DNA from: Labilibaculum antarcticum
GTDB lineage: Bacteria > Bacteroidota > Bacteroidia > Bacteroidales > Marinifilaceae
NCBI RefSeq assembly: GCF_002356295.1
Contig: NZ_AP018042.1
Span: 3,690,361 to 3,754,360 of the forward strand
DNA length: 64,000 bases
Reading direction: 5' to 3'
The notes under the pieces are model-generated. The model made no database searches, was not told the origin of the DNA, and worked only from the letters and a program-made list of their open reading frames with translations. The translations under genes were made by a program, and so were the position numbers. Shown here piece after piece: positions 1 through 8,014 of the stretch (positions are counted from its first letter, which is position 1; every line of letters begins with the position of its first letter).

Positions 1-662
1 GTGAGATGAAGGAAGATCAATTGCTCTTTTTTGTAAAGGATTCAGGAATTGGAATTGCTCCGAAATATCATGAGAAAATTTTTGATCGTTTTCACAGAGC
101 TGAAGTGGAGACGACTAAAACCATTGGCGGTGCAGGCTTAGGTTTGGCAATATGCAAAGGTAATGTTGAATTATTAGGGGGTGAAATTTGGGTGGAATCT
201 AATCTTGGGGATGGATCTAAATTCTATTTTACAATGCCCGGCGAATTTGTGATATCGGAAATTAAAGAAGAGCAAAAAGAAAAATTTAAGACTGCTTTAA
301 AGCCTGGTTGTTTGCTTGTTGCAGAAGATGAAGAATTGAATTTTAGTTATATATCAAGAATTCTGAAAGATGCGGGTATTGACTTTTTAAGAGCTGAAAA
401 TGGACAGGAAGCCGTGGATATTTGTAGAAATAACGCAAATGTGAAAATGGTTTTGATGGATGTTAAAATGCCAATACTGAATGGTTACGAGGCTGTTAGA
501 ATGATTCGGGAATCTCAGAATGACATTCCTATTATTGCTCAGACAGCTTTTGCAATTGGAAATGAAAAAAAGAAGGCTTTGGATGTTGGGTGTAATGATT
601 ACATCGCAAAACCTTTTAAGAGGGGTGAACTGCTGGACAAGATTAGACAAAATCTAAGGTGA
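1..662 (+). CDS. Hybrid sensor histidine kinase, C-terminal part (truncated by window edge)
   Basis: The reading frame is open from the first bases, so this is the 3' end of a larger gene; the ATG at 6 is internal. Visible first is the end of a HATPase_c domain: a G1 box (DSGIGIAP), an F box (FDRFHR) and a G2 box (GGAGLGLAI). A receiver domain follows at about residues 98-218 counted from that ATG, with acidic residues in VAEDEE, phosphoacceptor Asp152 in LMDVKMP and the conserved lysine in AKPF. Kinase and receiver in one chain make it a hybrid phosphorelay sensor of the type common in Bacteroidota. The dimerisation domain and sensor lie outside the window, so the stimulus is unknown. It is convergent with the gene at 682-1398 with only 19 bases between the stops. 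Confidence 0.9.
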   Translation, partial: EMKEDQLLFFVKDSGIGIAPKYHEKIFDRFHRAEVETTKTIGGAGLGLAICKGNVELLGGEIWVESNLGDGSKFYFTMPGEFVISEIKEEQKEKFKTALKPGCLLVAEDEELNFSYISRILKDAGIDFLRAENGQEAVDICRNNANVKMVLMDVKMPILNGYEAVRMIRESQNDIPIIAQTAFAIGNEKKKALDVGCNDYIAKPFKRGELLDKIRQNLR

Positions 663-681
663 TTACTGACCTCTTTTCTAT

Positions 682-1398
682 CTATAAATCCAATTGTATT
701 CCGATTAAAAAGCGAGGCATAAATTTCGGTTGGTCGACAGCTTTGTCAGCATCTTTATATCTAAACTTGGTATCTGTCTCGTTATCAGTTCTTGCATTTA
801 CATTATCATTATCTGGATAGTAGGATGTATCATGTCCTTGTAGTTTTGCAGATAGATAATAATCTAATCCTCCAATAATTAGTAATTGAAGTCCGTCAGA
901 AATTTTATAATGGCTTTCAAAACCACCACCAAGTCCAAATTGTGAACTTGTAACATCAAAATCTTCATTACCTCCAATGTATTTAAAATTACTTCGGAAT
1001 TTTGAATATCGAGGGCCAATGAACCAGTAGGAAGATGAATTCCCCATTAATGTCATCGGTTTTAGAAAATCAATTCGTAAATCTAAACTGCGTCCTTTTT
1101 CCTCAGGTACTCCATTGGTTGCATTGTTTATGAATATTCTACGAGCATCGGCCGAATTGCCTGGATTTAACCAGGTATAGCCAACTCCAAGGCGAATATC
1201 GAAGGGCAAGTCTGTTGATAGTTCATGAAGAACAAGATTTGCACCTAGGTTAACTCCTCTGTTTAGTCCTGCAGTAAATTGAAAATCAGTTTTTTGTTTG
1301 AATTTTGATTGTTCTTGAGCTTTTGTTTGCAATGCATTTGTAAATAGTAATGTGAGTAGCAAAGCCCATGAGTATTTTCTGAAATTTTTTTGTTGCAT
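682..1398 (-). CDS. Putative outer-membrane beta-barrel protein
   Basis: The 238-aa product starts with a clear signal peptide (charged start, LLLTLLF core, likely cleavage after TKA-Q). The mature part has alternating aromatic and polar strands, many glycines, and ends in hydrophobic alternation with a C-terminal leucine, typical of a small outer-membrane barrel. No enzyme motif is visible. It is a single gene, convergent with the kinase on its left and divergent from glutaminase on its right. The family is not recognised beyond OmpW/porin-like barrel architecture. Function unknown; a periplasmic beta-rich protein is the alternative. Confidence 0.6.
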   Translation of the reverse strand: MQQKNFRKYSWALLLTLLFTNALQTKAQEQSKFKQKTDFQFTAGLNRGVNLGANLVLHELSTDLPFDIRLGVGYTWLNPGNSADARRIFINNATNGVPEEKGRSLDLRIDFLKPMTLMGNSSSYWFIGPRYSKFRSNFKYIGGNEDFDVTSSQFGLGGGFESHYKISDGLQLLIIGGLDYYLSAKLQGHDTSYYPDNDNVNARTDNETDTKFRYKDADKAVDQPKFMPRFLIGIQLDL

Positions 1399-1600
1399 AG
1401 TTAATTATTGGATAAGTTATTTTCGATTATAACGTCCATCCTTTTTTTATATTGCATGAAAAAATCACACAAAAGTGTGTTGTTCTGATAAATAGCTCAT
1501 GTATAGCGATAAAGAGATCTGATAATCTGCTAAAAAATTTTAAACAGGAAATAATAAAAAGTTCTATTTTGATTGGTGTGATAGATAGTCCGGATTAGTT

Positions 1601-1608
1601 TATTTTTG
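1601..1608 (+). promoter_or_regulatory. Candidate -7 box upstream of glutaminase
   Basis: TATTTTTG matches the Bacteroidota -7 consensus TAnnTTTG and lies 58 bases before the glutaminase ATG. A TTTG at 1568-1571 is too far upstream (29 nt) to be an ideal -33 element, so the call rests on the -7 box only. Confidence 0.35.
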
Positions 1609-1666
1609 ATTTAATAGGATTTTACAGTTCAAAATGTAACTTTAAGTCAACTTAATCAAGCTATTT

Positions 1667-2581
1667 ATGAACTATCAAAAGATATTTACAGAAGTATTGA
1701 AAAAGATGGATGGATATAAGGATTCAGGGAGTCCTGCATCCTATATTCCCGAACTTCGAGATGTAGATCCAAGTAAATTTGGAGTTCATTTGATCACAAA
1801 TAAGAATAAAAATTACAGTATTGGTGATTCTGAAGAAAAGTTCTCCATTCAAAGTATTTCAAAAGTGCTGTCGTTGGTGATGGCGTATAAATTAATAGAT
1901 GAGGATTTGTGGAAAAGAGTGGGAGTTGAACCATCTGGCACTCCTTTTAATTCATTGATTCAGTTGGAGTATGATCAGGGGATTCCTCGTAATCCTTTTA
2001 TTAATGCTGGGGCATTAGTGATCTGCGATGTTTTAGTGGAGCACCTGGAAAATCCAAAAGAAGAATTTCTGAATTTTGTAAGAAGTTTATCCGGTAATTC
2101 GAAGCTTGAATATTGTTCTCGCATTGCCGAATCTGAAAAGGCGACAAGTTTTAGAAATGCTTCATTGATTAATTTGATGAAGGATTTAGGGAATATCCGT
2201 AATGACATAGATACCGTTTTAGACTTTTATTTCAATTTGTGTTCCATTGAGATGACTTGTAATGAGTTGACCCGAACATTTTTGTTTTTAGCTTCAAATG
2301 GTAAAGATCTAATTACAAACGAAAGGTTTTTAAGTTCAAGTAAATCGAAAAGAGTAAATGCTGTGATGCAATTATGCGGTTTTTATGATGAGGCTGGTGA
2401 ATTTTCTTTTAAAGTAGGATTACCCGGGAAAAGTGGTGTAGGTGGGGGAATTGTAGCCATTCTTCCAAATCATTACTGCATTGCTGTGTGGAGTCCCAGA
2501 TTAAATAAGAAAGGAAATTCGAGTAAGGGAATGAAATTTTTAGAACTGTTTACCAGTGAAACTGAATTGTCTATTTTTTAG
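1667..2581 (+). CDS. glsA: Glutaminase (serine-dependent beta-lactamase-like family)
   Basis: The 304-aa protein has the full length of the bacterial glutaminase family (Glutaminase, PF04960), which hydrolyses L-glutamine to glutamate and ammonia in the cytoplasm. The catalytic Ser-x-x-Lys is visible as S63-I-S-K66 within FSIQSISKV. Other family blocks are NPFINAGA and the glycine-rich PGKSGVGGGI near the C-terminus. There is no signal peptide. The rhodanese gene starts two bases after the stop, so the two are almost certainly co-transcribed, although no shared pathway is obvious. A TAnnTTTG box lies 58 bases upstream. Confidence 0.93.
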   Translation: MNYQKIFTEVLKKMDGYKDSGSPASYIPELRDVDPSKFGVHLITNKNKNYSIGDSEEKFSIQSISKVLSLVMAYKLIDEDLWKRVGVEPSGTPFNSLIQLEYDQGIPRNPFINAGALVICDVLVEHLENPKEEFLNFVRSLSGNSKLEYCSRIAESEKATSFRNASLINLMKDLGNIRNDIDTVLDFYFNLCSIEMTCNELTRTFLFLASNGKDLITNERFLSSSKSKRVNAVMQLCGFYDEAGEFSFKVGLPGKSGVGGGIVAILPNHYCIAVWSPRLNKKGNSSKGMKFLELFTSETELSIF

Positions 2582-2583
2582 TC

Positions 2584-3429
2584 ATGTTGAAAACTCAAGC
2601 CAAATTAAAACCGGTAGTATCAGTCAAGTGGCTTTCTCAGCATTTGCATGATCCTAATTTGATTATTCTTGATGCAAGTCTTATGGATAATAAGGCCGGG
2701 TTGAAATCAGAACACGAAGGTTTTCAAATTGTAAACGCACGCTTTTTCGATTTAAAAAATACCTTTTGTGATCCTGATCATCGAATCTCAAATATGATTC
2801 CCAGTGCTGAGAGGTTCACAACGGAGTGCAGGAAGTTAGGCATTAATAAAAACAGCAAAATAGTTGTCTACGATAATTTTGGAACTTATTCGAGTCCTAG
2901 GGTTTGGTGGCTGTTTAAAGTAATGGGACATGAAAATATTGCCGTTTTGAATGGCGGTTTACCTGCTTGGATTAATGAATTTTGTGAGGTTGAAATAAAG
3001 GAGTCCGCAGAAGTAGAATTGGGCGATTTTCAGGCCAGTTTTAATTCGAAACGGGTCTTGAATGCAGAACAAATTCTTGAAAATATTAATACTGAACATC
3101 GTCTTGTGATTGATGTTCGTACCGAAGATCGGTTTTTTGGCAGAGTTCCAGAGCCACGAGAAAATTTAAGAGGTGGTCATGTTCCAAATTCAATTAATCT
3201 TCCTTTTAATAGAGTGTTGGCTAATGGTATGTTTCTGTCAGATAAGGAATTGTCTGTACTTTTTAAATCTTTACCCCTAAATAATAAGTCCTTGGTTTTT
3301 TGTTGTGGATCGGGCGTAAGTGCCTGTATTGGTCTTTTGGCTTGCGAATTGGTTCTGGAAAATGAAAAATACCTTTATGATGGTTCGTGGGCGGAATGGG
3401 GACAGTTGGAAAACTATCCGATTGAATAA
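2584..3429 (+). CDS. Sulfurtransferase with two rhodanese domains (3-mercaptopyruvate/thiosulfate type)
   Basis: The 281-aa protein has two rhodanese domains, about residues 8-140 (inactive) and 155-278 (active). The active loop is C241-G-S-G-V-S-A, closer to the mercaptopyruvate sulfurtransferase loop CGSGVTA than to the thiosulfate sulfurtransferase loop. CRK-type family landmarks include VVYDNFGTYSSPRVWW and a WxxWG-like end. It would move sulfane sulfur from mercaptopyruvate or thiosulfate to a thiol or cyanide acceptor in the cytoplasm, as no signal peptide is seen. The ATG lies 2 nt after the glutaminase stop. The donor cannot be settled from sequence. Confidence 0.9.
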   Translation: MLKTQAKLKPVVSVKWLSQHLHDPNLIILDASLMDNKAGLKSEHEGFQIVNARFFDLKNTFCDPDHRISNMIPSAERFTTECRKLGINKNSKIVVYDNFGTYSSPRVWWLFKVMGHENIAVLNGGLPAWINEFCEVEIKESAEVELGDFQASFNSKRVLNAEQILENINTEHRLVIDVRTEDRFFGRVPEPRENLRGGHVPNSINLPFNRVLANGMFLSDKELSVLFKSLPLNNKSLVFCCGSGVSACIGLLACELVLENEKYLYDGSWAEWGQLENYPIE

Positions 3430-3547
3430 TTATTTTCTTGATATTTATGATTTGCACAGAAGAATCATTTGGCTATCTTTAGAATCATTCATAAACCCAC
3501 ACCACTGTGAAAAGATTAGTTTTTAGTGGAACCGAAATACCTATTAC

Positions 3548-4087
3548 ATGAATCAACTACTAACTATTAAATGTGCTGAGGATATTTTACCCAAATATCG
3601 AAACACACCAATCGGTTTACTTCTTGAATTCCATAATTTACACCGACCTTTTGCTATTTATTCTGAAGCCCAACTTTTGGTAGGTATGTGCATGGATAAT
3701 AGAAAGCATCTTCACATTCCTGAAAATTTCTCCTATATAATTCGATCGGGAGGTGCTAACCTAAGATATAGTGAGTTTAAAGTATCCTATGCTATTTCTG
3801 TGGGTAAAATTAAGCACATTGCATTGATTGGTCACGATAATTGCGGGATGGTGAATCTGCATTCCAGAAAGCAAGAGTTTATTAGAGGATTGGTTGAATC
3901 TGCTGGCTGGACTGCTGAAAGAGCAGAGGAACATTTTACCAATTTTGCTCCAATGTTTGAAATTGGAAATGCAATTGAATTTGTAGTGAGTGAAGCCAAA
4001 AGATTGCGGGTGAAATATCCGAAAATTACAGTTGCCCCTCTGTTTTATCATGTTGAAACCAACCGTTTGTCAATCGTTGAAGAATAA
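3548..4087 (+). CDS. Beta-carbonic-anhydrase-like protein
   Basis: This 179-aa protein carries the zinc and catalytic signature of beta-class carbonic anhydrases: C48-x-D50-x-R52 (MCMDNR) and, about 45 residues later, H96-x-x-C99 (GHDNC). Between them is a variant of the usual RNAGN block (IIRSGGANLR). Three zinc ligands and the Asp-Arg dyad are therefore present, so zinc binding and CO2 hydration are plausible. It is shorter than typical beta-CAs (about 200-220 aa) and its C-terminal half is unusual, so another zinc-dependent reaction is possible. No signal peptide. It follows the rhodanese gene by 118 bases on the same strand. Confidence 0.75.
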   Translation: MNQLLTIKCAEDILPKYRNTPIGLLLEFHNLHRPFAIYSEAQLLVGMCMDNRKHLHIPENFSYIIRSGGANLRYSEFKVSYAISVGKIKHIALIGHDNCGMVNLHSRKQEFIRGLVESAGWTAERAEEHFTNFAPMFEIGNAIEFVVSEAKRLRVKYPKITVAPLFYHVETNRLSIVEE

Positions 4088-4160
4088 AAAATTAGGCGAT
4101 TATAAACTTATCCTTTTATCAAGAAAAGTAAGATTATAGCAGATATTTGATTAATTCCTG

Positions 4161-4168
4161 TAATTTTG
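4161..4168 (+). promoter_or_regulatory. Candidate -7 box upstream of rluF
   Basis: TAATTTTG fits TAnnTTTG and sits 29 bases before the rluF ATG. No TTTG occurs at the ideal 19-21 nt spacing upstream; the nearest is at 4146-4149. Confidence 0.35.
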
Positions 4169-4197
4169 TATTTCAATTGGATGGAAGTAGATAAAAA

Positions 4198-4923
4198 ATG
4201 GAATTAAAACGACTAAATAAGGCGATTGCGGAAACAGGCTATTGTTCACGAAGAGAGGCAGATAAGCTAATTGAGAGTGGCAGGGTTAAGGTGAATGGAA
4301 CAACTGCTGATTTGGGAATTAAGGTTTCCAGTGAGGATACAATCAAGGTCAAGGGACAAATCATTTCTAAGAAAGTCGGAAATATTTATTTGGTATTTAA
4401 CAAACCAATTGGTATCACCTGTACCACAGATACTCATATTCAAGGAAATATTATTAATTTCCTTAATTATCCGGAACGAATTTTTCCCATTGGGAGATTA
4501 GATAAACCGAGTGAAGGTCTTATTTTTATGACCAATGATGGGGATATTGTAAATAAAATACTTCGTTCTCGTAACAATCACGAAAAAGAATATCTTGTTC
4601 GGGTGAACAAACGAATTACTTCTGATTTTATTAAAAAAATGGGCAATGGTGTTCCTATTTTAGATACTGTGACTAAGAAATGTAAAGTTTGGAGAGTGGA
4701 TGATTTTACATTTAAAATAATTCTGACCCAAGGTTTGAATAGACAAATTCGCAGAATGTGCGAATATTTGGATTACGATGTGAAAGGTCTGAAGAGACTT
4801 CGGGTTATGAATATCTCCTTAGGTAATTTAAAAGTTGGAAAGTATCGATCTTTCACTAAAACAGAATTAGAAACCTTGCTTAATTTGTGCGAGGATTCTG
4901 CTAAAACTTTCGACGAAATTTAA
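4198..4923 (+). CDS. rluF: RNA pseudouridine synthase, RluF type
   Basis: The 241-aa protein has an N-terminal S4 RNA-binding domain (about 1-55) and a RsuA/RluB/E/F-type pseudouridine synthase domain. The catalytic aspartate is D102 in the GRLDKPSEGL motif. The stretch from NDGDIVNKILR through NHEKEYLV, VPILDTVTKKCKV and LNRQIRRMCEY matches my knowledge of E. coli RluF closely. RluF modifies 23S rRNA U2604 and, in E. coli, tRNA-Tyr U35. The start is set by the S4 domain beginning at MELKRLNKAI. An intrinsic terminator lies about 110 nt downstream. Confidence 0.9.
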   Translation: MELKRLNKAIAETGYCSRREADKLIESGRVKVNGTTADLGIKVSSEDTIKVKGQIISKKVGNIYLVFNKPIGITCTTDTHIQGNIINFLNYPERIFPIGRLDKPSEGLIFMTNDGDIVNKILRSRNNHEKEYLVRVNKRITSDFIKKMGNGVPILDTVTKKCKVWRVDDFTFKIILTQGLNRQIRRMCEYLDYDVKGLKRLRVMNISLGNLKVGKYRSFTKTELETLLNLCEDSAKTFDEI

Positions 4924-5030
4924 AATAGTACGATTCTTATATTTTTAATCAAGCTTTCTTTTAACACCTAGTTGAAAGTCGTTTTATTTTATAATTTCAT
5001 TTTTCTTTACTATTTGGTGCAAGAGCTACT

Positions 5031-5060
5031 AAATCAGGTAATATCCTGCCTGATTTTTTT
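5031..5060 (+). terminator. Intrinsic terminator downstream of rluF
   Basis: AAATCAGG (5031-5038) pairs perfectly with CCTGATTT (5049-5056) around a 10-base loop, and the T tract runs to 5060. It separates rluF from the regulator gene. Its T tract touches the regulator's candidate -7 box. Confidence 0.75.
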
Positions 5061-5067
5061 ATATTTG
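5060..5067 (+). promoter_or_regulatory. Candidate -7 box for the propeller regulator
   Basis: TATATTTG fits TAnnTTTG exactly and lies 25 bases before the ATG at 5093. No -33 TTTG occurs at canonical spacing; the upstream space is taken by the rluF terminator. Confidence 0.4.
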
Positions 5068-5092
5068 TAGGGAACCAGATCGAATTGCAACT

Positions 5093-7951
5093 ATGAAACC
5101 TGCCAATTTAATTCTTCTTTTATTTTTACTTTTTCAGACGACTCTTATTTCCGCAATCGAAAATCCGTTTGGGATTTTTGTCATCAATCACGATCGAAGT
5201 GAGTATCAGGCAATGAGCCAGAATTGGGCGGTCGCATTTGATGACCTGGGGAGAGCTTATTTTGGTAACAGTGGTGGTGTTCTTGAATACAATGGGAAAA
5301 ATTGGGTTTTACATCAGCACAAATCTAAATCAGCAATTCGCGCATTACTATTTGATGAGGAGAGCCACAGGTTATATTCTGGTTGCTATGAAGATTTTGG
5401 ATATTGGAAGAGGGATAGTGTGGGCGTACTTAATTATTATTCATTAGCCGAAAATCTAAAAGATTATAGTTTTTCCAGTGAGAGAATATGGTCTATTGTT
5501 AAGAGCGGAAAAGAAATTCTATTCCAGTCATTCCCAACACTTTTTATATATAATACAGAAACAGAAGAAGTAAAGCCTTTAGCACCGAAAGGTGAACTGA
5601 TGTTTTTAGGAAAGGTAAATGATACAGTCTATTCAAGAGTAAGGGGTCGTGGGATTTGTAGAATTGAAGCAGGCGAGATTAAAGTTGTTGATAATTCCAA
5701 TTTTGCGAAAGAAGCAACCATCCGATTTTATTTACCTAATGAGCGAGGTATTATTGTTGGGGATGGTAAATCTGGTCTCCATATTTTAAAGAATGGAAAA
5801 ACCGAGAAATGGAAGTGTGAAGCCAATGAGGTACTATCTTCAAAAGATGTAAATTCTGCCGTTACCATTGGTGATAATGCTTACGCAATAGGAACTTTGT
5901 TGGGAGGTTTATACATTATTAGTCATGATGGGAAAATCCTTAGTCACATTGACCGACAGTCTAAATTAGAAAACAATACTGTCTTAGGGATGGCTCTTGA
6001 TCATTCGGGAGACTTGTGGCTGGGAATGGATAATGGATTGTCCTATGTCGATTTAAATTCGACCATTGAGTATAAAATTGATATGGATAATGCTCCATCA
6101 GCAATTTATTCTGTAATAAAACACAATGGATATATTTATGTTGGAACAAATAGTGGTGTTCTTTGTTCAAAATTTGATAAGGATTATGCAGATCTTGATT
6201 TTAGAGAATTATCCCTTTTAGAGGGGATTTCCGGACATATTTGGAAATTAGAAATTTTAAGAGGAGAGCTCTTGTGTGGCAGTAATAATGGGATCTTTAG
6301 ATTAGATCAAGGAAACATTTATCCATTGTCAACAGCAACAGGAGGTACAGATTTTGAAATTATTGAAAAAAACGGGCAGGAATGGTTAATAGAGTCTACC
6401 TACTTCAAGATTCGAATGTTTAAAAGAGAAAATGACCAATGGGTTTTTTCTCATTTTGTTGATGGTTTTGAGGGATCGTGTCGCTTTATCGAGGTTGATC
6501 ATGCAGGTTATATTTGGATTAGTCATGAAATTAAAGGCTTGAATCGTTTGAAGCTATCTGATGATTTTAGAAAGGTAGTATCCAATAAGTATTTTGGTTT
6601 GGAATCGGGCTTACCTACTGAATACCAGCTGAATGTTTTCACAGTTAATAATCGGGTGGTGGTAACAACAGGAGAGGAGATTTACACTTATGATGATCTT
6701 ACGGATCGCATGGTATCTTTTGATAAGTTGAATAACAATCTGGGTCGTTTTAAAAAGGCTGTTAATATTGTAATTGCTGATCAAAACCATTTTTGGGCTA
6801 TTGCCGATAATGAAGCTGTTTACATGAGTAATGTATCCGATTCGATGAGTTTTGTAAGAGCTTTCACCTTGGATAAGCAATTTTCATTTCCAGATAAGTA
6901 TCAGAATATTTCTATTAATAAAGATGCAAGTGTTATTTGTTTGGAAAATGGCTTTGCTATTCTTCCCAATGAATCAAATGATGAGTATCAACATCAGCCA
7001 TTGGTCATCACTAAAGTTGTTAATGCAAAAAAGGGAGTCGATAGTAAGGGGATTTTACTGCCTTTGAAAAGTGAGAATATTTTGGAATTAAAACAGCGGG
7101 ATAACTCTCTTGAATTTACGATTAACTCGGTTAATTATGGCCCTAATGACGTGACCTATCAATACCGTATTGTGAATCTTTATGACGATTGGATTGAAGG
7201 TGAAACACAAAATGTAAATGCAATAAATGATATTCCACACGGAAAATATGTATATCAGGCTAGAGCCGTATTCTCAGACGGTAACAGATCAAATGTGGTA
7301 GAATATCCTTTCGTGATATTACCTCCTTGGTTTGCTTCAAAAACAGGCGTGGTTGTTATCATTTTATCTCTGGTAGTTTGTGTTGGGTTATTAATTGTGT
7401 TTAATAAGCGCATTTTGGAGAAACAGACCTATATCATCGAGAAAAAGCATACCGACCAACACAAGAAAAATCAAACGACAATAGAGCAGCTTCAGAATGA
7501 TGTTTTGCAGAAAGAATTGGAGAATTTGCAAGGGAAATTGTCTGTTTCGGCTAATGCTCTTGTCGAAAAGGACAGATCTATTAATACGATTAAACGTGAA
7601 TTGGAAATCATGTTCCAAAAATTAGAAGGACGTTTCCCTAATCGCGATTACGATAAGATTTTGAAGGTAATAAATGGGCAATTGACTCAGAAAAAGGACA
7701 TGCTCGATTTTGAGCGACATTTTGCTGCATCTCAAAGTGGTTTTTACGATGAGTTGAGGCAGAATTACCCGAATTTAACACCAGCGGATCTACGATTGTG
7801 TTCTCTCTTGAAAATGAATATGAATTCGAAAGAAATTTCTCTTCTTTTGGGAATTACTGTTCGAAGTGTGGAAGTGAGCAGATATAGATTACGGAAGAAA
7901 ATGGGCTTGGAGGCTGAAGAAAACCTTACAAAAGTGATTATGAAATATTAG
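5093..7951 (+). CDS. Membrane-anchored transcriptional regulator: beta-propeller (Reg_prop), Y_Y_Y domain, TM helix, coiled coil, HTH
   Basis: The 952-aa protein starts with a signal peptide (1-21). A long periplasmic beta-propeller follows to about 640, with repeated Reg_prop strands such as LGMALDHSGDLWLGMDNGL and a Y_Y_Y domain at about 665-740 (YQYRIVNLYDDWIEG). One membrane helix lies near 747-768, then a coiled coil (about 775-860) and a C-terminal helix-turn-helix of LuxR/GerE shape (LTPADLRLCSLLKMNMNSKEI, then VRSVEVSRYRLRKKMG). There is no kinase or receiver domain, so it resembles a hybrid two-component regulator with the phosphorelay removed: ligand binding outside would act directly on DNA binding inside. 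It is convergent with the polysaccharide locus and shares its terminator, making it the natural local candidate regulator. That link is inference. Confidence 0.85.
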   Translation: MKPANLILLLFLLFQTTLISAIENPFGIFVINHDRSEYQAMSQNWAVAFDDLGRAYFGNSGGVLEYNGKNWVLHQHKSKSAIRALLFDEESHRLYSGCYEDFGYWKRDSVGVLNYYSLAENLKDYSFSSERIWSIVKSGKEILFQSFPTLFIYNTETEEVKPLAPKGELMFLGKVNDTVYSRVRGRGICRIEAGEIKVVDNSNFAKEATIRFYLPNERGIIVGDGKSGLHILKNGKTEKWKCEANEVLSSKDVNSAVTIGDNAYAIGTLLGGLYIISHDGKILSHIDRQSKLENNTVLGMALDHSGDLWLGMDNGLSYVDLNSTIEYKIDMDNAPSAIYSVIKHNGYIYVGTNSGVLCSKFDKDYADLDFRELSLLEGISGHIWKLEILRGELLCGSNNGIFRLDQGNIYPLSTATGGTDFEIIEKNGQEWLIESTYFKIRMFKRENDQWVFSHFVDGFEGSCRFIEVDHAGYIWISHEIKGLNRLKLSDDFRKVVSNKYFGLESGLPTEYQLNVFTVNNRVVVTTGEEIYTYDDLTDRMVSFDKLNNNLGRFKKAVNIVIADQNHFWAIADNEAVYMSNVSDSMSFVRAFTLDKQFSFPDKYQNISINKDASVICLENGFAILPNESNDEYQHQPLVITKVVNAKKGVDSKGILLPLKSENILELKQRDNSLEFTINSVNYGPNDVTYQYRIVNLYDDWIEGETQNVNAINDIPHGKYVYQARAVFSDGNRSNVVEYPFVILPPWFASKTGVVVIILSLVVCVGLLIVFNKRILEKQTYIIEKKHTDQHKKNQTTIEQLQNDVLQKELENLQGKLSVSANALVEKDRSINTIKRELEIMFQKLEGRFPNRDYDKILKVINGQLTQKKDMLDFERHFAASQSGFYDELRQNYPNLTPADLRLCSLLKMNMNSKEISLLLGITVRSVEVSRYRLRKKMGLEAEENLTKVIMKY

Positions 7952-7975
7952 CCATATATGGCATTTTCAGATATG

Positions 7976-8006
7976 AAAAATGAGAGTCGGAACTCTCATT
8001 TTTTTT
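7976..8006. terminator. Bidirectional intrinsic terminator between regulator and PUL
   Basis: ATGAGAGT (7980-7987) pairs with ACTCTCAT (7992-7999) around the tetraloop CGGA. Flanking A and T runs (7976-7979 and 8000-8006) extend the stem and give a U tract on either strand. It ends the plus-strand regulator and the minus-strand polysaccharide operon. Confidence 0.85.
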
Positions 8007-8014
8007 GTCAATTT

